Below, one piece after another: positions 36,868 through 44,543 of a stretch of DNA of 44,543 bases; the first letter of the stretch is position 1, and each line of letters starts with the position of its first letter. This stretch comes from Komagataeibacter intermedius TF2 (lineage in GTDB: Bacteria > Pseudomonadota > Alphaproteobacteria > Acetobacterales > Acetobacteraceae). A program made the position numbers and the translations under genes. The notes below the pieces were generated by a model, which was not told the DNA's origin, did not search any database, and saw nothing but the letters and a program-made list of their open reading frames with translations. The stretch covers positions 1-44,543 of the forward strand of contig NZ_BANF01000033.1 of NCBI RefSeq assembly GCF_000964425.1, read 5' to 3'.

Positions 36868-37824
36868 TTACTGCCCTGACGCAAGAAATCGTTCGGCCTC
36901 GAGTGCCGCCATGCACCCGGTGCCAGCCGCGGTCACCGCCTGGCGAAAGATCTTGTCCTGCACGTCACCTGCGGCAAAAACGCCGGAAACCGAGGTGCGC
37001 GTGCTGCCCGGCGTGGTGACGATGTAACCGTCTGTGTCGATCTCCACCACATCACGGAAAATTGTGGTGTTGGGGGCGTGGCCAATGGCAACGAACACCC
37101 CATCCACATCGATATGTTGAATCGCGCCGGTCACGGTGTTGCGCAGATCTGCCCCCGTGACCACGGGCGGCGTGCCGCGGCCGGTAATGCGTTCGACCGC
37201 GCTGTTCCATATGACGGATATCTTGGGATTGGCATGCAGGCGGTCCTGCAGGATCTTTTCCGCGCGCAGGCTGTCGCGGCGGTGGATCAGGGTGACGTGG
37301 CTGGCGTGATGGGTCAGGTACAGGGCTTCTTCCACCGCCGTGTTGCCCCCGCCGATCACGGCCACGCGCTTGCCACGATAGAAAAAGCCGTCGCATGTGG
37401 CGCAGGCCGACACGCCGGAGCCCTGGAATTCCTTTTCCCCCGGCACGCCCAGCCATTTAGCCTGCGCGCCGGTTGCAATGATCACGCTGCGCGCTTCGTA
37501 CACCGTGCCGGAATCGCCGGTGGCATAGAAGCGGCCGGTTCCGTCGGCGCGGCTGAAATCGCACGAGACGATGATGTCATCCATAAGCCGGGTGCCGACA
37601 TTGCCGGCCTGCTCGGCCATCTGCATCATGAGGTCCGGCCCCTGCACGCCCCTGGCGAAGCCGGGATAGTTCTCGACATCCGTGGTGATCATGAGCTGGC
37701 CGCCGGGCTGCAGGCCCGCGACCAGTACGGGGGAAAGATTCGCGCGCGCGGCATAGATGGCGGCGGTGTAACCGGCGGGACCCGCGCCAATGACAAGCAG
37801 GTCGGTAGAACACGTCTGGGGCAT
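36868..37824 (-). CDS. trxB: Thioredoxin reductase
   Basis: Homodimeric flavoprotein passing electrons from NADPH to thioredoxin. FAD-binding GAGPAGYTAAIYAARANLSP, the redox-active CATC in GVSACATCDGFFYRG, NADPH-binding GGGNTAVEEALYLT, and the C-terminal GVFAAGDVQDKIFRQAVTAA are all present. It is 318 aa. It is divergent from an Lrp-type regulator. Confidence 0.96.
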   Translation of the reverse strand: MPQTCSTDLLVIGAGPAGYTAAIYAARANLSPVLVAGLQPGGQLMITTDVENYPGFARGVQGPDLMMQMAEQAGNVGTRLMDDIIVSCDFSRADGTGRFYATGDSGTVYEARSVIIATGAQAKWLGVPGEKEFQGSGVSACATCDGFFYRGKRVAVIGGGNTAVEEALYLTHHASHVTLIHRRDSLRAEKILQDRLHANPKISVIWNSAVERITGRGTPPVVTGADLRNTVTGAIQHIDVDGVFVAIGHAPNTTIFRDVVEIDTDGYIVTTPGSTRTSVSGVFAAGDVQDKIFRQAVTAAGTGCMAALEAERFLASGQ

Positions 37825-37964
37825 GAGATCAGAAAAACCCTATCGTCACAATTTCCTTTGGTATGGTCGTCCACTGGCGTCCGTGCAAGGGTTGGAGTAG
37901 GAAGGGCATCATTATTGCGGCGTATGGGCGTGACAGCCGCCCCTTTGCGAAAGATGGAACAGGC

Positions 37965-38435
37965 ATGGCGGAACGGATGGCTGATCTGGATGCGATTGAC
38001 CGTCGGATTGTGGCCGAGCTTCAGCTGGACGGACGCATGACGAATGTGGAACTGGCGCGGCGCGTGGGCATATCCGCCCCGCCATGCCTGCGCCGCATGC
38101 GGCGGCTGGAGGAAGATCACGTCATTCGCGGCTACCATGCCGATACGGATGGCACCCGGCTGGGGTGGTCGATCACGCTGTTCGCGCTGATTGGCCTGGA
38201 CAGCCAGAAGGAAGCGGTACTGTCGGCATTTGAAAGCCAGGTCTCGGGCTGGCCGGAGGTGCGCGAATGCCACATGATCCGCGGCGGGGGGGATTTCCTT
38301 GTGCGGCTGGTGGCGCGGGACGCGACGCATGAAAACCTGCTGACCCGCCAGTTGACCGAGGCTCCGCACGTTGTGCGGGTGCAGACGCTGCAGACCATCC
38401 GCACCAGCCTGAACCGTCCGGGCGTGCCTGTGTGA
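37965..38435 (+). CDS. Lrp/AsnC family transcriptional regulator
   Basis: The N-terminal helix-turn-helix (LDAIDRRIVAELQLDGRMTN then VELARRVGISAPPCLRRMRR) and the C-terminal RAM ligand domain (about residues 70-150, with HMIRGGGDFLVRLV) are clear. About 156 aa from ATG 37965; ATG 37977 just before the LDAIDRR segment is an alternative, and the frame is open to 37863. Its TGA overlaps the GTG start of the next gene (GTGA), so the two are translationally coupled. It is divergent from trxB. Confidence 0.92.
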   Translation: MAERMADLDAIDRRIVAELQLDGRMTNVELARRVGISAPPCLRRMRRLEEDHVIRGYHADTDGTRLGWSITLFALIGLDSQKEAVLSAFESQVSGWPEVRECHMIRGGGDFLVRLVARDATHENLLTRQLTEAPHVVRVQTLQTIRTSLNRPGVPV

Positions 38436-39886
38436 CGGCGCGATACAGCCCGCGGTGGTGGCTGTATCTGCTTGTGCTGCTGGCCGGTGTGCGGCTGGCT
38501 GTGGCCGGTATCCTGCCACTTTCCCCTGACGAAGCGTATTACCGGCTGTGGGCGTTCGCGCCCGCTGCGGGCTATCTGGACCATCCGCCCATGGTGGCTG
38601 GGTGGATATGGCTGGGCATGAAGCTGGGCGGCGATGACGCGCTTGGCGTCCGGCTGGTTGGTGTCCTGGCGGGGGCGGGGGTATCCGCTTTCGTGTTCCG
38701 TGCCGTGCGTGACCTGCTGCCCGATGCGGGGCGGGCAGGGGGGATACGTGCCTGTGTCATGTTACAGGCGACTCTAGCTCTGGCAATTCAGTCTGTTGTG
38801 ATAACACCGGACATGCCGGTGATGTTCTTCCTGTCCGTGCTGCTCTGGGCCATGGGGCGTGTCGTGGCGGGGGGCGGGGCGCGCTGGTGGCTGGTGGCGG
38901 GGGGTGCCGCCGGGCTGGCGTGCGACAGCAAATATACCGGCGTCCTGCCCGTTGCCGGTATTGCCCTGTGGCTGGCGATGCAGGCGGTCAACCGGCGTGC
39001 ATGGGCGTTGCGGCAGGTGCCGGGGCTTGTGGGGGCAACGGTTCTGTCGGCCCTGTGCGTTGCCCCCGTGATATGGTGGAACGCGCGGCACGGCTGGGCC
39101 AGCTTTGTGCGGCAGGGGGGGCGCACGGCGGACTGGCATCCGGGGCGGGCACTGCAGTTCCTGACTGAACTGGTGACGGGGCAGCTTGGGTTGATGACGC
39201 CGGGCATCGCCGCCTTTTTCATATGGGGACAGGTTGTCCTGCTGCGCCGTGCGCGGCGGGATGCGGGTGCGGCGCTGCTGTCGTGCATGACGCTGCTGCC
39301 TGCCTGCGTGTTCGTGCAGCATGCCACAGGCGACCGTGTGCAGGCGAACTGGCCGGTCGTGATCTATCCCATGCTGGCGGTGGGTGCGGCCACGGTGGCG
39401 TGGCGCTGGGGGCGGTGGGCGGTTGGTGGCGGCGTAGTGATTGGCACGCTGGTTTACATGCAGGCTTTGTCCGGCCTGCTGCCTCTGTCCGCCCATACGG
39501 ATGTCGCATTGCGGCAGATGGCGGGCTGGCGGGATCTGGCCGTCCGGATTGAAGACCATGCGGGGCAGGCTGATTTCATTGCCGCATGCGATTATGGCAC
39601 GGCGGCGGAACTGGCGCGTGTTCTGCCCGGTCGGGTCGTGGTTGGGATGGAGCCGCGCTGGGCGCTGTTCAACCTGCCGCATAATGTGTCGGGGTCGGGC
39701 ATCATGGTCTGTAACCCACGCCGTGGTTTTGAGCGTGATGTGTTCACATCCATCCATCCGCTCGGCACGCTGGCGCGCGGACGGCGTGGGCGGGTGGCCG
39801 AACGTGTTGACCTGTACCGCGTCACCCTGCGTGCCGACCTGTTGCCAGCGCAGCGCGACAGCATTGTGCGGCTTTCTGCGCCATGA
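38432..39886 (+). CDS. GT39/ArnT-like membrane glycosyltransferase
   Basis: Polytopic glycosyltransferase of the dolichyl-phosphate-mannose mannosyltransferase superfamily, which moves sugars from polyprenyl phosphate to proteins or lipids on the periplasmic side. The first loop has the catalytic acidic pair in LSPDEAYYRLW and GYLDHPPMVAGW, with about ten hydrophobic segments following. It is 484 aa and starts with GTG. The donor and acceptor cannot be predicted; lipid A or a glycan lipid are possible. Confidence 0.87.
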   Translation: MTARYSPRWWLYLLVLLAGVRLAVAGILPLSPDEAYYRLWAFAPAAGYLDHPPMVAGWIWLGMKLGGDDALGVRLVGVLAGAGVSAFVFRAVRDLLPDAGRAGGIRACVMLQATLALAIQSVVITPDMPVMFFLSVLLWAMGRVVAGGGARWWLVAGGAAGLACDSKYTGVLPVAGIALWLAMQAVNRRAWALRQVPGLVGATVLSALCVAPVIWWNARHGWASFVRQGGRTADWHPGRALQFLTELVTGQLGLMTPGIAAFFIWGQVVLLRRARRDAGAALLSCMTLLPACVFVQHATGDRVQANWPVVIYPMLAVGAATVAWRWGRWAVGGGVVIGTLVYMQALSGLLPLSAHTDVALRQMAGWRDLAVRIEDHAGQADFIAACDYGTAAELARVLPGRVVVGMEPRWALFNLPHNVSGSGIMVCNPRRGFERDVFTSIHPLGTLARGRRGRVAERVDLYRVTLRADLLPAQRDSIVRLSAP

Positions 39887-40013
39887 CCGGCTGTTTGAAA
39901 AAGCGCCACCAGAAACATTCCGTCAGCGGCGCGCGCTGTTCAGGCAGGCCGGGATAAAAATCCCGCAGGCGGCTGTTTGTGCTGCTTCTGCTGCCCCCTG
40001 CGGGTGCAGGACA
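39887..40013. other. Convergent intergenic gap
   Basis: Non-coding. It contains a 6-base hairpin CGGGAT-AAAA-ATCCCG at 39950-39965 without a T-run, and at 39891-39917 a sequence resembling one at 23995-24022. Confidence 0.4.
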
Positions 40014-40361
40014 TCAGGCTGCCGGGGCAACCTGACGGACCTGCTCCAGCAATGTCTTCATGCGGAAGGGTTTTTCCAGCAGCGGCAGCGGCGCGTAGCC
40101 AGCCAGCCGGTCGGGATCGCCACTCATCACGATTACATGGCAGCCCCGCTTCCGGGCGGCTGCGATGAAGCCGTCCGGGTCGCCATCGGGCAGGGTCAGG
40201 TCCACCAGTGCCAGGGAGAAGTCGCCATTCTCGATCCGCTGCATCGCATCCGCCACGTTCTGGCTTATGGTGGCGTGGATCCCCTGCGTATCCAGCATGG
40301 TGGCGACCAGTTCCGCTATCGTCGCCTCATCTTCGACAATCAGGGCAGAAATCTGGGTCAT
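40014..40361 (-). CDS. Single-domain response regulator (CheY-like)
   Basis: A 115-aa receiver domain with no output domain. The acidic pocket (VEDE, Glu10-Asp11), the phosphoacceptor Asp54 (LVDLTLPDGD), Ser80 (VMSGDP) and Lys97 (LEKPF) are intact, so it should be phosphorylated by a histidine kinase not in this window. ATG 40361 overlaps the stop of the Nudix gene as ATGA. Possible roles include phosphorelay or cyclic-di-GMP adaptor; none can be chosen. Confidence 0.92.
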   Translation of the reverse strand: MTQISALIVEDEATIAELVATMLDTQGIHATISQNVADAMQRIENGDFSLALVDLTLPDGDPDGFIAAARKRGCHVIVMSGDPDRLAGYAPLPLLEKPFRMKTLLEQVRQVAPAA

Positions 40362-40864
40362 GACGGGATGCTTTCGGTCCGGGAGGAATGAGGGACGGGG
40401 CTGCGTACCTGCGCCGCCACCGGCCATGGGGCGATGCCACGCGGGGACAGGGCCAGCGCGCCCAGTTCCAGCAGGCCGGGGCTGAAGGCCGCGGGACTGG
40501 CGCGTACCTGCGCCAGGTCAAACCAGCCCGTATCACATGCGTCATCGCCCGCCGTGATATCTGTCCAGCCATTGTCGTGGCATTTCACCGCCACGATCAG
40601 GTAGTGGAAACGGATATGACCCGCGCTGTCGCGGTCGATCAGGTCGAAGGCGGTCAGCGTGCCTTCGGCATGGGTCACGAAGCCGGTTTCTTCGCGCAGT
40701 TCGCGCGCGGCTGCGTCCAGATAGCTTTCGCCATATTCAATGCGGCCACCCGGAAAACCCCATAACCCCTGATCGGGCGGGTTGCGCCTGCAGACCAGCA
40801 GCATGCGCCCATCGCGCACCACAATGGACAGGACAGCGCCAGCGAGTGTCATGTTATCAGACAT
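40358..40864 (-). CDS. Nudix hydrolase
   Basis: Hydrolyses a nucleoside diphosphate linked to another moiety. The full Nudix box is seen at about residues 39-61 (GGRIEYGESYLDAAARELRE then ETGF). A preceding VCRRNPPDQGLWGFPGG is of the MutT/ADP-ribose type. It is 168 aa. The C-terminal 25 or so residues are unrelated to the fold. It is translationally coupled to the downstream receiver-domain gene. Confidence 0.92.
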   Translation of the reverse strand: MSDNMTLAGAVLSIVVRDGRMLLVCRRNPPDQGLWGFPGGRIEYGESYLDAAARELREETGFVTHAEGTLTAFDLIDRDSAGHIRFHYLIVAVKCHDNGWTDITAGDDACDTGWFDLAQVRASPAAFSPGLLELGALALSPRGIAPWPVAAQVRSPVPHSSRTESIPS

Positions 40865-40961
40865 ATGGGGAATATATCGGATCGTGGCCCGGCATCCATG
40901 CCTGTATCGGACCGTTCTGTTCCCGATTGCGTGAACAGAGGGATGGTCGATACGAAAAACC

Positions 40962-41348
40962 CTATCGTTTCAGAACGATATGTGCACGGCAGCGTGGGGT
41001 GCCGTATGTGCCGACCATGGTGTCGCCTTCGGGGCGGGCTTCAAACACCATGGGAAAGGGCGCGCCCGATGGCTGCTTGACCAGGGCTTCGGCATGGTAA
41101 TGCGTTGCAGCCTTCGCCGGTATGCCAACCAGCGCGAGCGACCCGTCGGCAGGGGTGAAGGTCAGCTGTTTCGCCCCGATCTGCAGGGTGGAGGTGTTGG
41201 TGGTTTCCATGCTGCAGTTGCCCCTGTCGGTAACAAGCTGGCCCGTCCACAGGCCCTGCGGGTCGTGCTGTGCATCGGCGCGTGCAGGGGCGGGGGGAAG
41301 GCAGGCAAGGCAGGCGCCCGCCAGCAGCAGGATTGAACGTGCAGTCAT
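40962..41348 (-). CDS. Small secreted protein, unknown function
   Basis: I do not recognise a family. ATG 41348 gives MTARSILLLAGACLACLPPA, a Sec signal peptide with likely cleavage after ARA (about residue 24). The mature part of roughly 100 residues is beta-rich in appearance and holds two cysteines (GNCSM and PRCRAH) that could form a disulfide. It is divergent from guaA. Confidence 0.75.
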   Translation of the reverse strand: MTARSILLLAGACLACLPPAPARADAQHDPQGLWTGQLVTDRGNCSMETTNTSTLQIGAKQLTFTPADGSLALVGIPAKAATHYHAEALVKQPSGAPFPMVFEARPEGDTMVGTYGTPRCRAHIVLKR

Positions 41349-41517
41349 GAAACAGCCATTATGATCCGGTTTGTCCAGCCGACAGGAAAGACAGGCCTGC
41401 CTGAACACGTATATATTGTGCTATCTGCGCGGGAAAGACTATCCCACCCTTGCAATATGTTGCCAGCTCATGCTGGAAGCCTAGTTTATCGATAATGCCG
41501 CGACCGAAAGACACAAG

Positions 41518-43119
41518 ATGAACGAGACCGCGAAGACCGCCGCCCCAGAGGCAGGACTTGATGAATCCCTGCATGATGATCGTATCCTGATCCTGGATTT
41601 TGGCAGCCAGGTGACCCAGCTGATTGCCCGGCGCGTGCGTGAAAGCGGGGTGTACTGCGAAATCTGGCCGTATTCCAGCAGTGCCGAGCGGATTCGTGCC
41701 TTTGCGCCCAAGGGCATCATCCTGTCTGGCAGCCCGGCCAGCGTGCTGGACGAGGACGCGCCGACAATTCCGGATGTGGTGTTCAGCCTGAACGTGCCGG
41801 TGCTGGGGATCTGCTATGGCCAGCAGGCGATGTGCCGTCAGCTTGGGGGGACGGTGGAAACATCCGAACACCGTGAATTCGGGCGCGCGCATATCGATAT
41901 CATAAAGGACTGCGCCCTGTTCCGTGGCACATGGGCGCGGGGTGGGCGTGAACAGGTATGGATGAGCCATGGCGACCGCGTGACCAAACTGCCGCCCGGC
42001 TTCCAGGCCGTGGCCGTGAGCGAGGGCGCGCCGTTCGCCATCATCGCCGATGAAGGTCGTCGCCTGTATGGCGTGCAGTTCCATCCCGAAGTGGTGCACA
42101 CTCCGCATGGCGCGGCGCTGCTGCGCAATTTCACGCATGGCGTGGCGGGGTGCCGGGGCACGTGGACCATGGCGGGTTTCCGCGAAATGGAAATCGCCCG
42201 CATCCGCCAGCAGGTGGGTAAGGGGCGGGTGATCTGCGGCCTGTCGGGTGGTGTTGATTCGTCGGTCGCCGCCGTGCTGATCCATCAGGCCATTGGCGAC
42301 CAGCTGACCTGCATTTTCGTCGATCCCGGCATCCTGCGCGCGGGTGAGGCGGATGAGGTCATTCGTACCTTCCGCGACCGATTCAACATCCACCTGATCC
42401 ACCGCGATGCATCCGACCTGTTCCTGAATGCGCTGGAAGGGGTGAGCGACCCCGAAATCAAGCGCAAGACCATTGGCCGCCTGTTTATCGAAGTGTTCGA
42501 GGAAGAGGCCGCCAAGCTGGGTGGCGCCGAATTCCTGGCGCAGGGCACGCTGTATCCCGATGTGATCGAAAGCGTCAGCTTTACCGGCGGTCCATCCGTG
42601 ACCATCAAGTCGCACCATAATGTGGGCGGACTGCCGGAACGGATGAAAATGCAGCTGGTCGAACCGCTGCGTGAACTGTTCAAGGACGAAGTGCGTGAAC
42701 TGGGCCGGGAAATGGATATTCCTGAAGCAATCGTCGGTCGCCACCCGTTCCCCGGTCCGGGGCTGGCCATTCGCATTCCCGGTGCGATCACGCGTGAAAA
42801 GCTGGACCTGCTGCGGCGTGTTGATTCGATCTTCCTGGAGGAAATCCGTTCGGCCGGACTGTATGATGCCATCTGGCAGGCCTTTGCCGTACTGCTGCCC
42901 GTGCGGACCGTGGGCGTGATGGGCGATGGCCGCACATATGATTACGCCTGCGCCCTGCGCGCCGTTACCAGCACCGATGGCATGACGGCGGATATCTATC
43001 CCTTCGACATGTCCTTCCTCAACCGCGTGGCCGGGCGTATCGTTAACGAGGTTCGTGGGGTCAACCGCGTCACGTATGATATTACATCCAAGCCGCCGGG
43101 GACGATTGAGTGGGAATGA
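41518..43119 (+). CDS. guaA: GMP synthase (glutamine-hydrolysing)
   Basis: Converts XMP to GMP using glutamine. The class I glutamine amidotransferase domain has the catalytic cysteine in [11 protein letters not shown] and the His-Glu pair in [10 protein letters not shown]; the ATP pyrophosphatase domain has the P-loop [13 protein letters not shown]; the dimerisation domain ends [20 protein letters not shown], the family's invariant C-terminus. It is 533 aa. An A/G-rich GAAAGACACAAG precedes the ATG. I see no purine riboswitch in the 110-base leader. An eroded integrase lies 223 bases downstream. Confidence 0.98.
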   Translation: MNETAKTAAPEAGLDESLHDDRILILDFGSQVTQLIARRVRESGVYCEIWPYSSSAERIRAFAPKGIILSGSPASVLDEDAPTIPDVVFSLNVPVLGICYGQQAMCRQLGGTVETSEHREFGRAHIDIIKDCALFRGTWARGGREQVWMSHGDRVTKLPPGFQAVAVSEGAPFAIIADEGRRLYGVQFHPEVVHTPHGAALLRNFTHGVAGCRGTWTMAGFREMEIARIRQQVGKGRVICGLSGGVDSSVAAVLIHQAIGDQLTCIFVDPGILRAGEADEVIRTFRDRFNIHLIHRDASDLFLNALEGVSDPEIKRKTIGRLFIEVFEEEAAKLGGAEFLAQGTLYPDVIESVSFTGGPSVTIKSHHNVGGLPERMKMQLVEPLRELFKDEVRELGREMDIPEAIVGRHPFPGPGLAIRIPGAITREKLDLLRRVDSIFLEEIRSAGLYDAIWQAFAVLLPVRTVGVMGDGRTYDYACALRAVTSTDGMTADIYPFDMSFLNRVAGRIVNEVRGVNRVTYDITSKPPGTIEWE

Positions 43120-43342
43120 TTTCCAAGGGAGCCTGACGTATCCAGTTCCCTCCCCAAACCCGACCTAACATACTGAAATAAAAAGTTAATATCGTCGTCT
43201 GCTATTGCAGGCTATCGGTGTGCACAGGTTGGTTTTAACGGTATGCCTGACGGACGTCGTCAGGCTTGCCGGTCGAGAATTCTGGAAATACCGTCATGGG
43301 CAGATAGGCCTGTGACGGTATTTTCGGGTCGGAGGCGTTGCA
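43120..43342. other. guaA-integrase gap with two inverted repeats
   Basis: Two stem-loops are visible: GCCTGACG-GACGT-CGTCAGGC (43245-43265) and AAATACCGTCA-N16-TGACGGTATTT (43286-43323), the second followed by a T-run. They could end guaA transcription, control the integrase, or be recombinase binding sites. I found no second copy of the guaA 3' end in the window. Confidence 0.5.
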
Positions 43343-44028
43343 ATGCTGACGGATGCTGCAATTAGATCGTTGAAACCAAAAAGAAAAAATACAAGGTAGC
43401 GGACCGTGACGGGATGTATGCCCCCGTCATGGAAAAAGGCGTGGTGTCCGTCTGGACGGATTACCGTCTGAATGGGCGGCGCGAGACCGTGTGTTTGGGG
43501 CATGACGGTCCAGGCGGATTATCGCCCGCGCGTGCCCGGGAGAAGTGTATTGACGCGAGACGCATTCCTGCTGAAGGGGTTTCGCCAGCGATTGGGAAGC
43601 AGCGCAACAGACGGTGCCTCAGAGAGGCCAAAAGTTCTGGCAGGCTGAGAGAGAAATGACCGTGGTCAGGGCCGATAGCACCCGGGACATTGTAAGGCAG
43701 ATCTATACTTTCGGCATTTTGCATGGAGAGAAGGTTGCCAATCCTGCTTTGGAGGTCGGACCATCATCAATCGCGACCTTCGCCGCACGTGATCAACGCT
43801 TCTGAATGAATTGGGCTTTATAATAGCGACTGGACTGAGCAATGTCTTGCTCATGAAGACGGGCGTTCCTCGCGAGGCGTATACAACAAAGCAGACTACG
43901 AGGCACAACGGCGTCATATGATGCAGGAATGGTCGAATACTGTGGATGCCTGGATCGCAGGCGGGAAATACGTGCCTAACCTGATCCCACCATCTATGCC
44001 CTTGTTTGGGCCGGATACTGCCCTTTGA
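43343..44028 (+). pseudogene. Decayed tyrosine integrase (DUF4102 arm domain, P4-like)
   Basis: Pieces in three frames match one family in order. ATG 43343 reads MLTDAAIRSLKPK, then the frame breaks in an A-rich run (about 43378-43389) and continues as KKKKYKVADRDGMYAPVMEK and DYRLNGRRETVCLGHDG, the arm-type DNA-binding domain. A second shift near 43640 leads to RDIVRQIYTFGILHGEKVAN and PSSIATFAARDQR, from the core-binding region. After a third shift come TLLNELGF, DWTEQCLAHEDGRSSRGVYN (with the likely tyrosine nucleophile), YEAQRRHMMQEWSNTVDAW and PPSMPLFGPDTAL before the stop. About 50 residues and then the roughly 200-residue catalytic core with Arg and HxxR are missing, so it cannot be active. 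Confidence 0.88.
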
Positions 44029-44242
44029 TCGGGCAGAGCCGCCGCTGTCTTGCGTCGGGACTTCTCGCCGGCGCAATCGGTTTCGACCGCCGGTTTTCCA
44101 GCCACGCTTTTACTTCGGCCAGATTCCATGCGACACGGCGCAGAGAAAGACGGAAACGACGCGGAAATTCATCGCATTGTTCCATTTCGTACATTGTACT
44201 GTCGGCCAGAGGCACCATTTCATGCGCCTGGCGCCGACGGAT
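43994..44242 (-). pseudogene. AlpA-family regulator, start lost or unclear
   Basis: The frame reads IRRRQAHEMVPLADSTMYEM, then EFPRRFRLSLRRVAWNLAEV and KAWLENRRSKPIAP: an AlpA/excisionase-type winged helix that recognises DNA and often activates island excision. No ATG, GTG or TTG sits at the expected start near 44242, although CCGGAG lies just before; the open frame continues to 44461 with unrelated residues. It faces the integrase relic and overlaps its 3' end by 35 bases. AlpA next to an integrase is normal for such islands. Confidence 0.7.
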
Positions 44243-44543
44243 TGATCTCCGGGGGACGATATGGCTCTGGCGTGCTGGTCTAACCTTTCCTGTTGGCTCC
44301 AGTAATAAGCGCCAACAGGTGTCGCTATACGGAAGTGTATTGCCTATATTTGGGACGGATGGGACAGATTTTTCATGATTCGTGTGCCCTGTCGCATGAT
44401 TGGCAGATTGTCGGAATACGTCTTCATCTCCACCGTTCAACGAACTGTCAGACTTCTCCAATAGCGACCCATTGCCGGTTTTTCTTGACGTAGGGAGTGG
44501 GAGCGGCCAGCGGTGAAGGCATGGATACCATCAGCCTCCTCGC
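44243..44543. other. Island remnant without recognisable gene
   Basis: Low coding potential and a lower G/C content than the rest of the window. On the minus strand AGGAGG (44534-44539) precedes an ATG at 44531 that opens a frame of only 27 codons, ending at 44448. I can assign nothing here. Confidence 0.4.

Noticed and set aside
37832-37846. A 15-base exact repeat GAAAAACCCTATCGT, also at 40953-40967
   Set aside because: In a 44.5 kb window about one 15-base coincidence is expected by chance, and the second copy runs into the 3' end of a coding region. No further copies were seen.
37078-38040. A 320-codon plus-strand frame across trxB
   Set aside because: It is antisense to a complete thioredoxin reductase with the CATC site and has no recognisable domain.
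39950-39965. The hairpin CGGGAT-AAAA-ATCCCG as a terminator
   Set aside because: The stem is short and no T-run follows on either strand.
41409-41517. A purine riboswitch upstream of guaA
   Set aside because: I looked for a three-way junction core with the conserved loop bases and found only a 5-base hairpin (CCAGC-TCAT-GCTGG).
43414-43659. An 81-codon frame that could be called a complete small protein
   Set aside because: It is the arm-type DNA-binding domain of the same integrase, cut off from its start by a frameshift.
43614-43805. A 63-codon frame that could be taken as a small gene
   Set aside because: Its sequence (RDIVRQIY, LHGEKVAN, PSSIATF) is a middle piece of the integrase, in line with the fragments on both sides.

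Overview
The window is chromosomal DNA of a GC-rich alphaproteobacterium, most likely an acetic acid bacterium (Acetobacteraceae; Komagataeibacter or Gluconacetobacter would fit). This is inferred from the protein sequences, the gene order and the strong G/C bias at third codon positions; it was not checked against a database.

Positions 1-18814, minus strand, hold an almost complete division and cell-wall (dcw) cluster. In transcription order it runs mraZ, rsmH, an ftsL-like gene, ftsI, murE, murF, mraY, murD, ftsW, murG, murC, murB, ddl, ftsQ, ftsA and ftsZ, with ftsZ cut by the window start. Most junctions are 1-4 base start/stop overlaps; only ftsL/ftsI, murG/murC and ftsA/ftsZ have gaps. 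A sigma70-type promoter upstream of mraZ is overlaid by three TGGG repeats at 10-base spacing, the pattern expected for MraZ autoregulation. Together these genes make the lipid-linked peptidoglycan precursor (MurB-F, Ddl, MraY, MurG) and the machine that uses it at the septum (FtsZ/A/Q/L/I/W).

Positions 19148-27383 hold RNase P RNA, an alpha/beta hydrolase, zwf with a small membrane protein behind it, a DUF2312 protein, a proline-rich membrane protein, the rplU-rpmA and obg-proB groups, and tRNA-Ser(CGA). Positions 27405-33776 hold guanine deaminase, a FUSC-family transporter, a DUF4130-UdgX DNA repair fusion, and a TauE/SafE permease divergent from an ArsR/BigR-like regulator.

Positions 34000-43119 hold a MucR-type regulator, sppA-ihfB, a LysR regulator, trxB, an Lrp regulator coupled to a GT39 glycosyltransferase, a Nudix hydrolase coupled to a single-domain response regulator, a small secreted protein, and guaA.

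Positions 43120-44543 look unlike the rest. Directly behind guaA lies a badly decayed tyrosine integrase and, facing it, an AlpA-type regulator without a clear start. The 3' end of guaA is a known integration site for genomic islands, so this is probably the eroded left end of such an island. Most of the window is housekeeping DNA. I see no complete undescribed system; the most interesting points are the guaA-linked island relic, the odd FtsL, the UdgX fusion and the Nudix/receiver pair.
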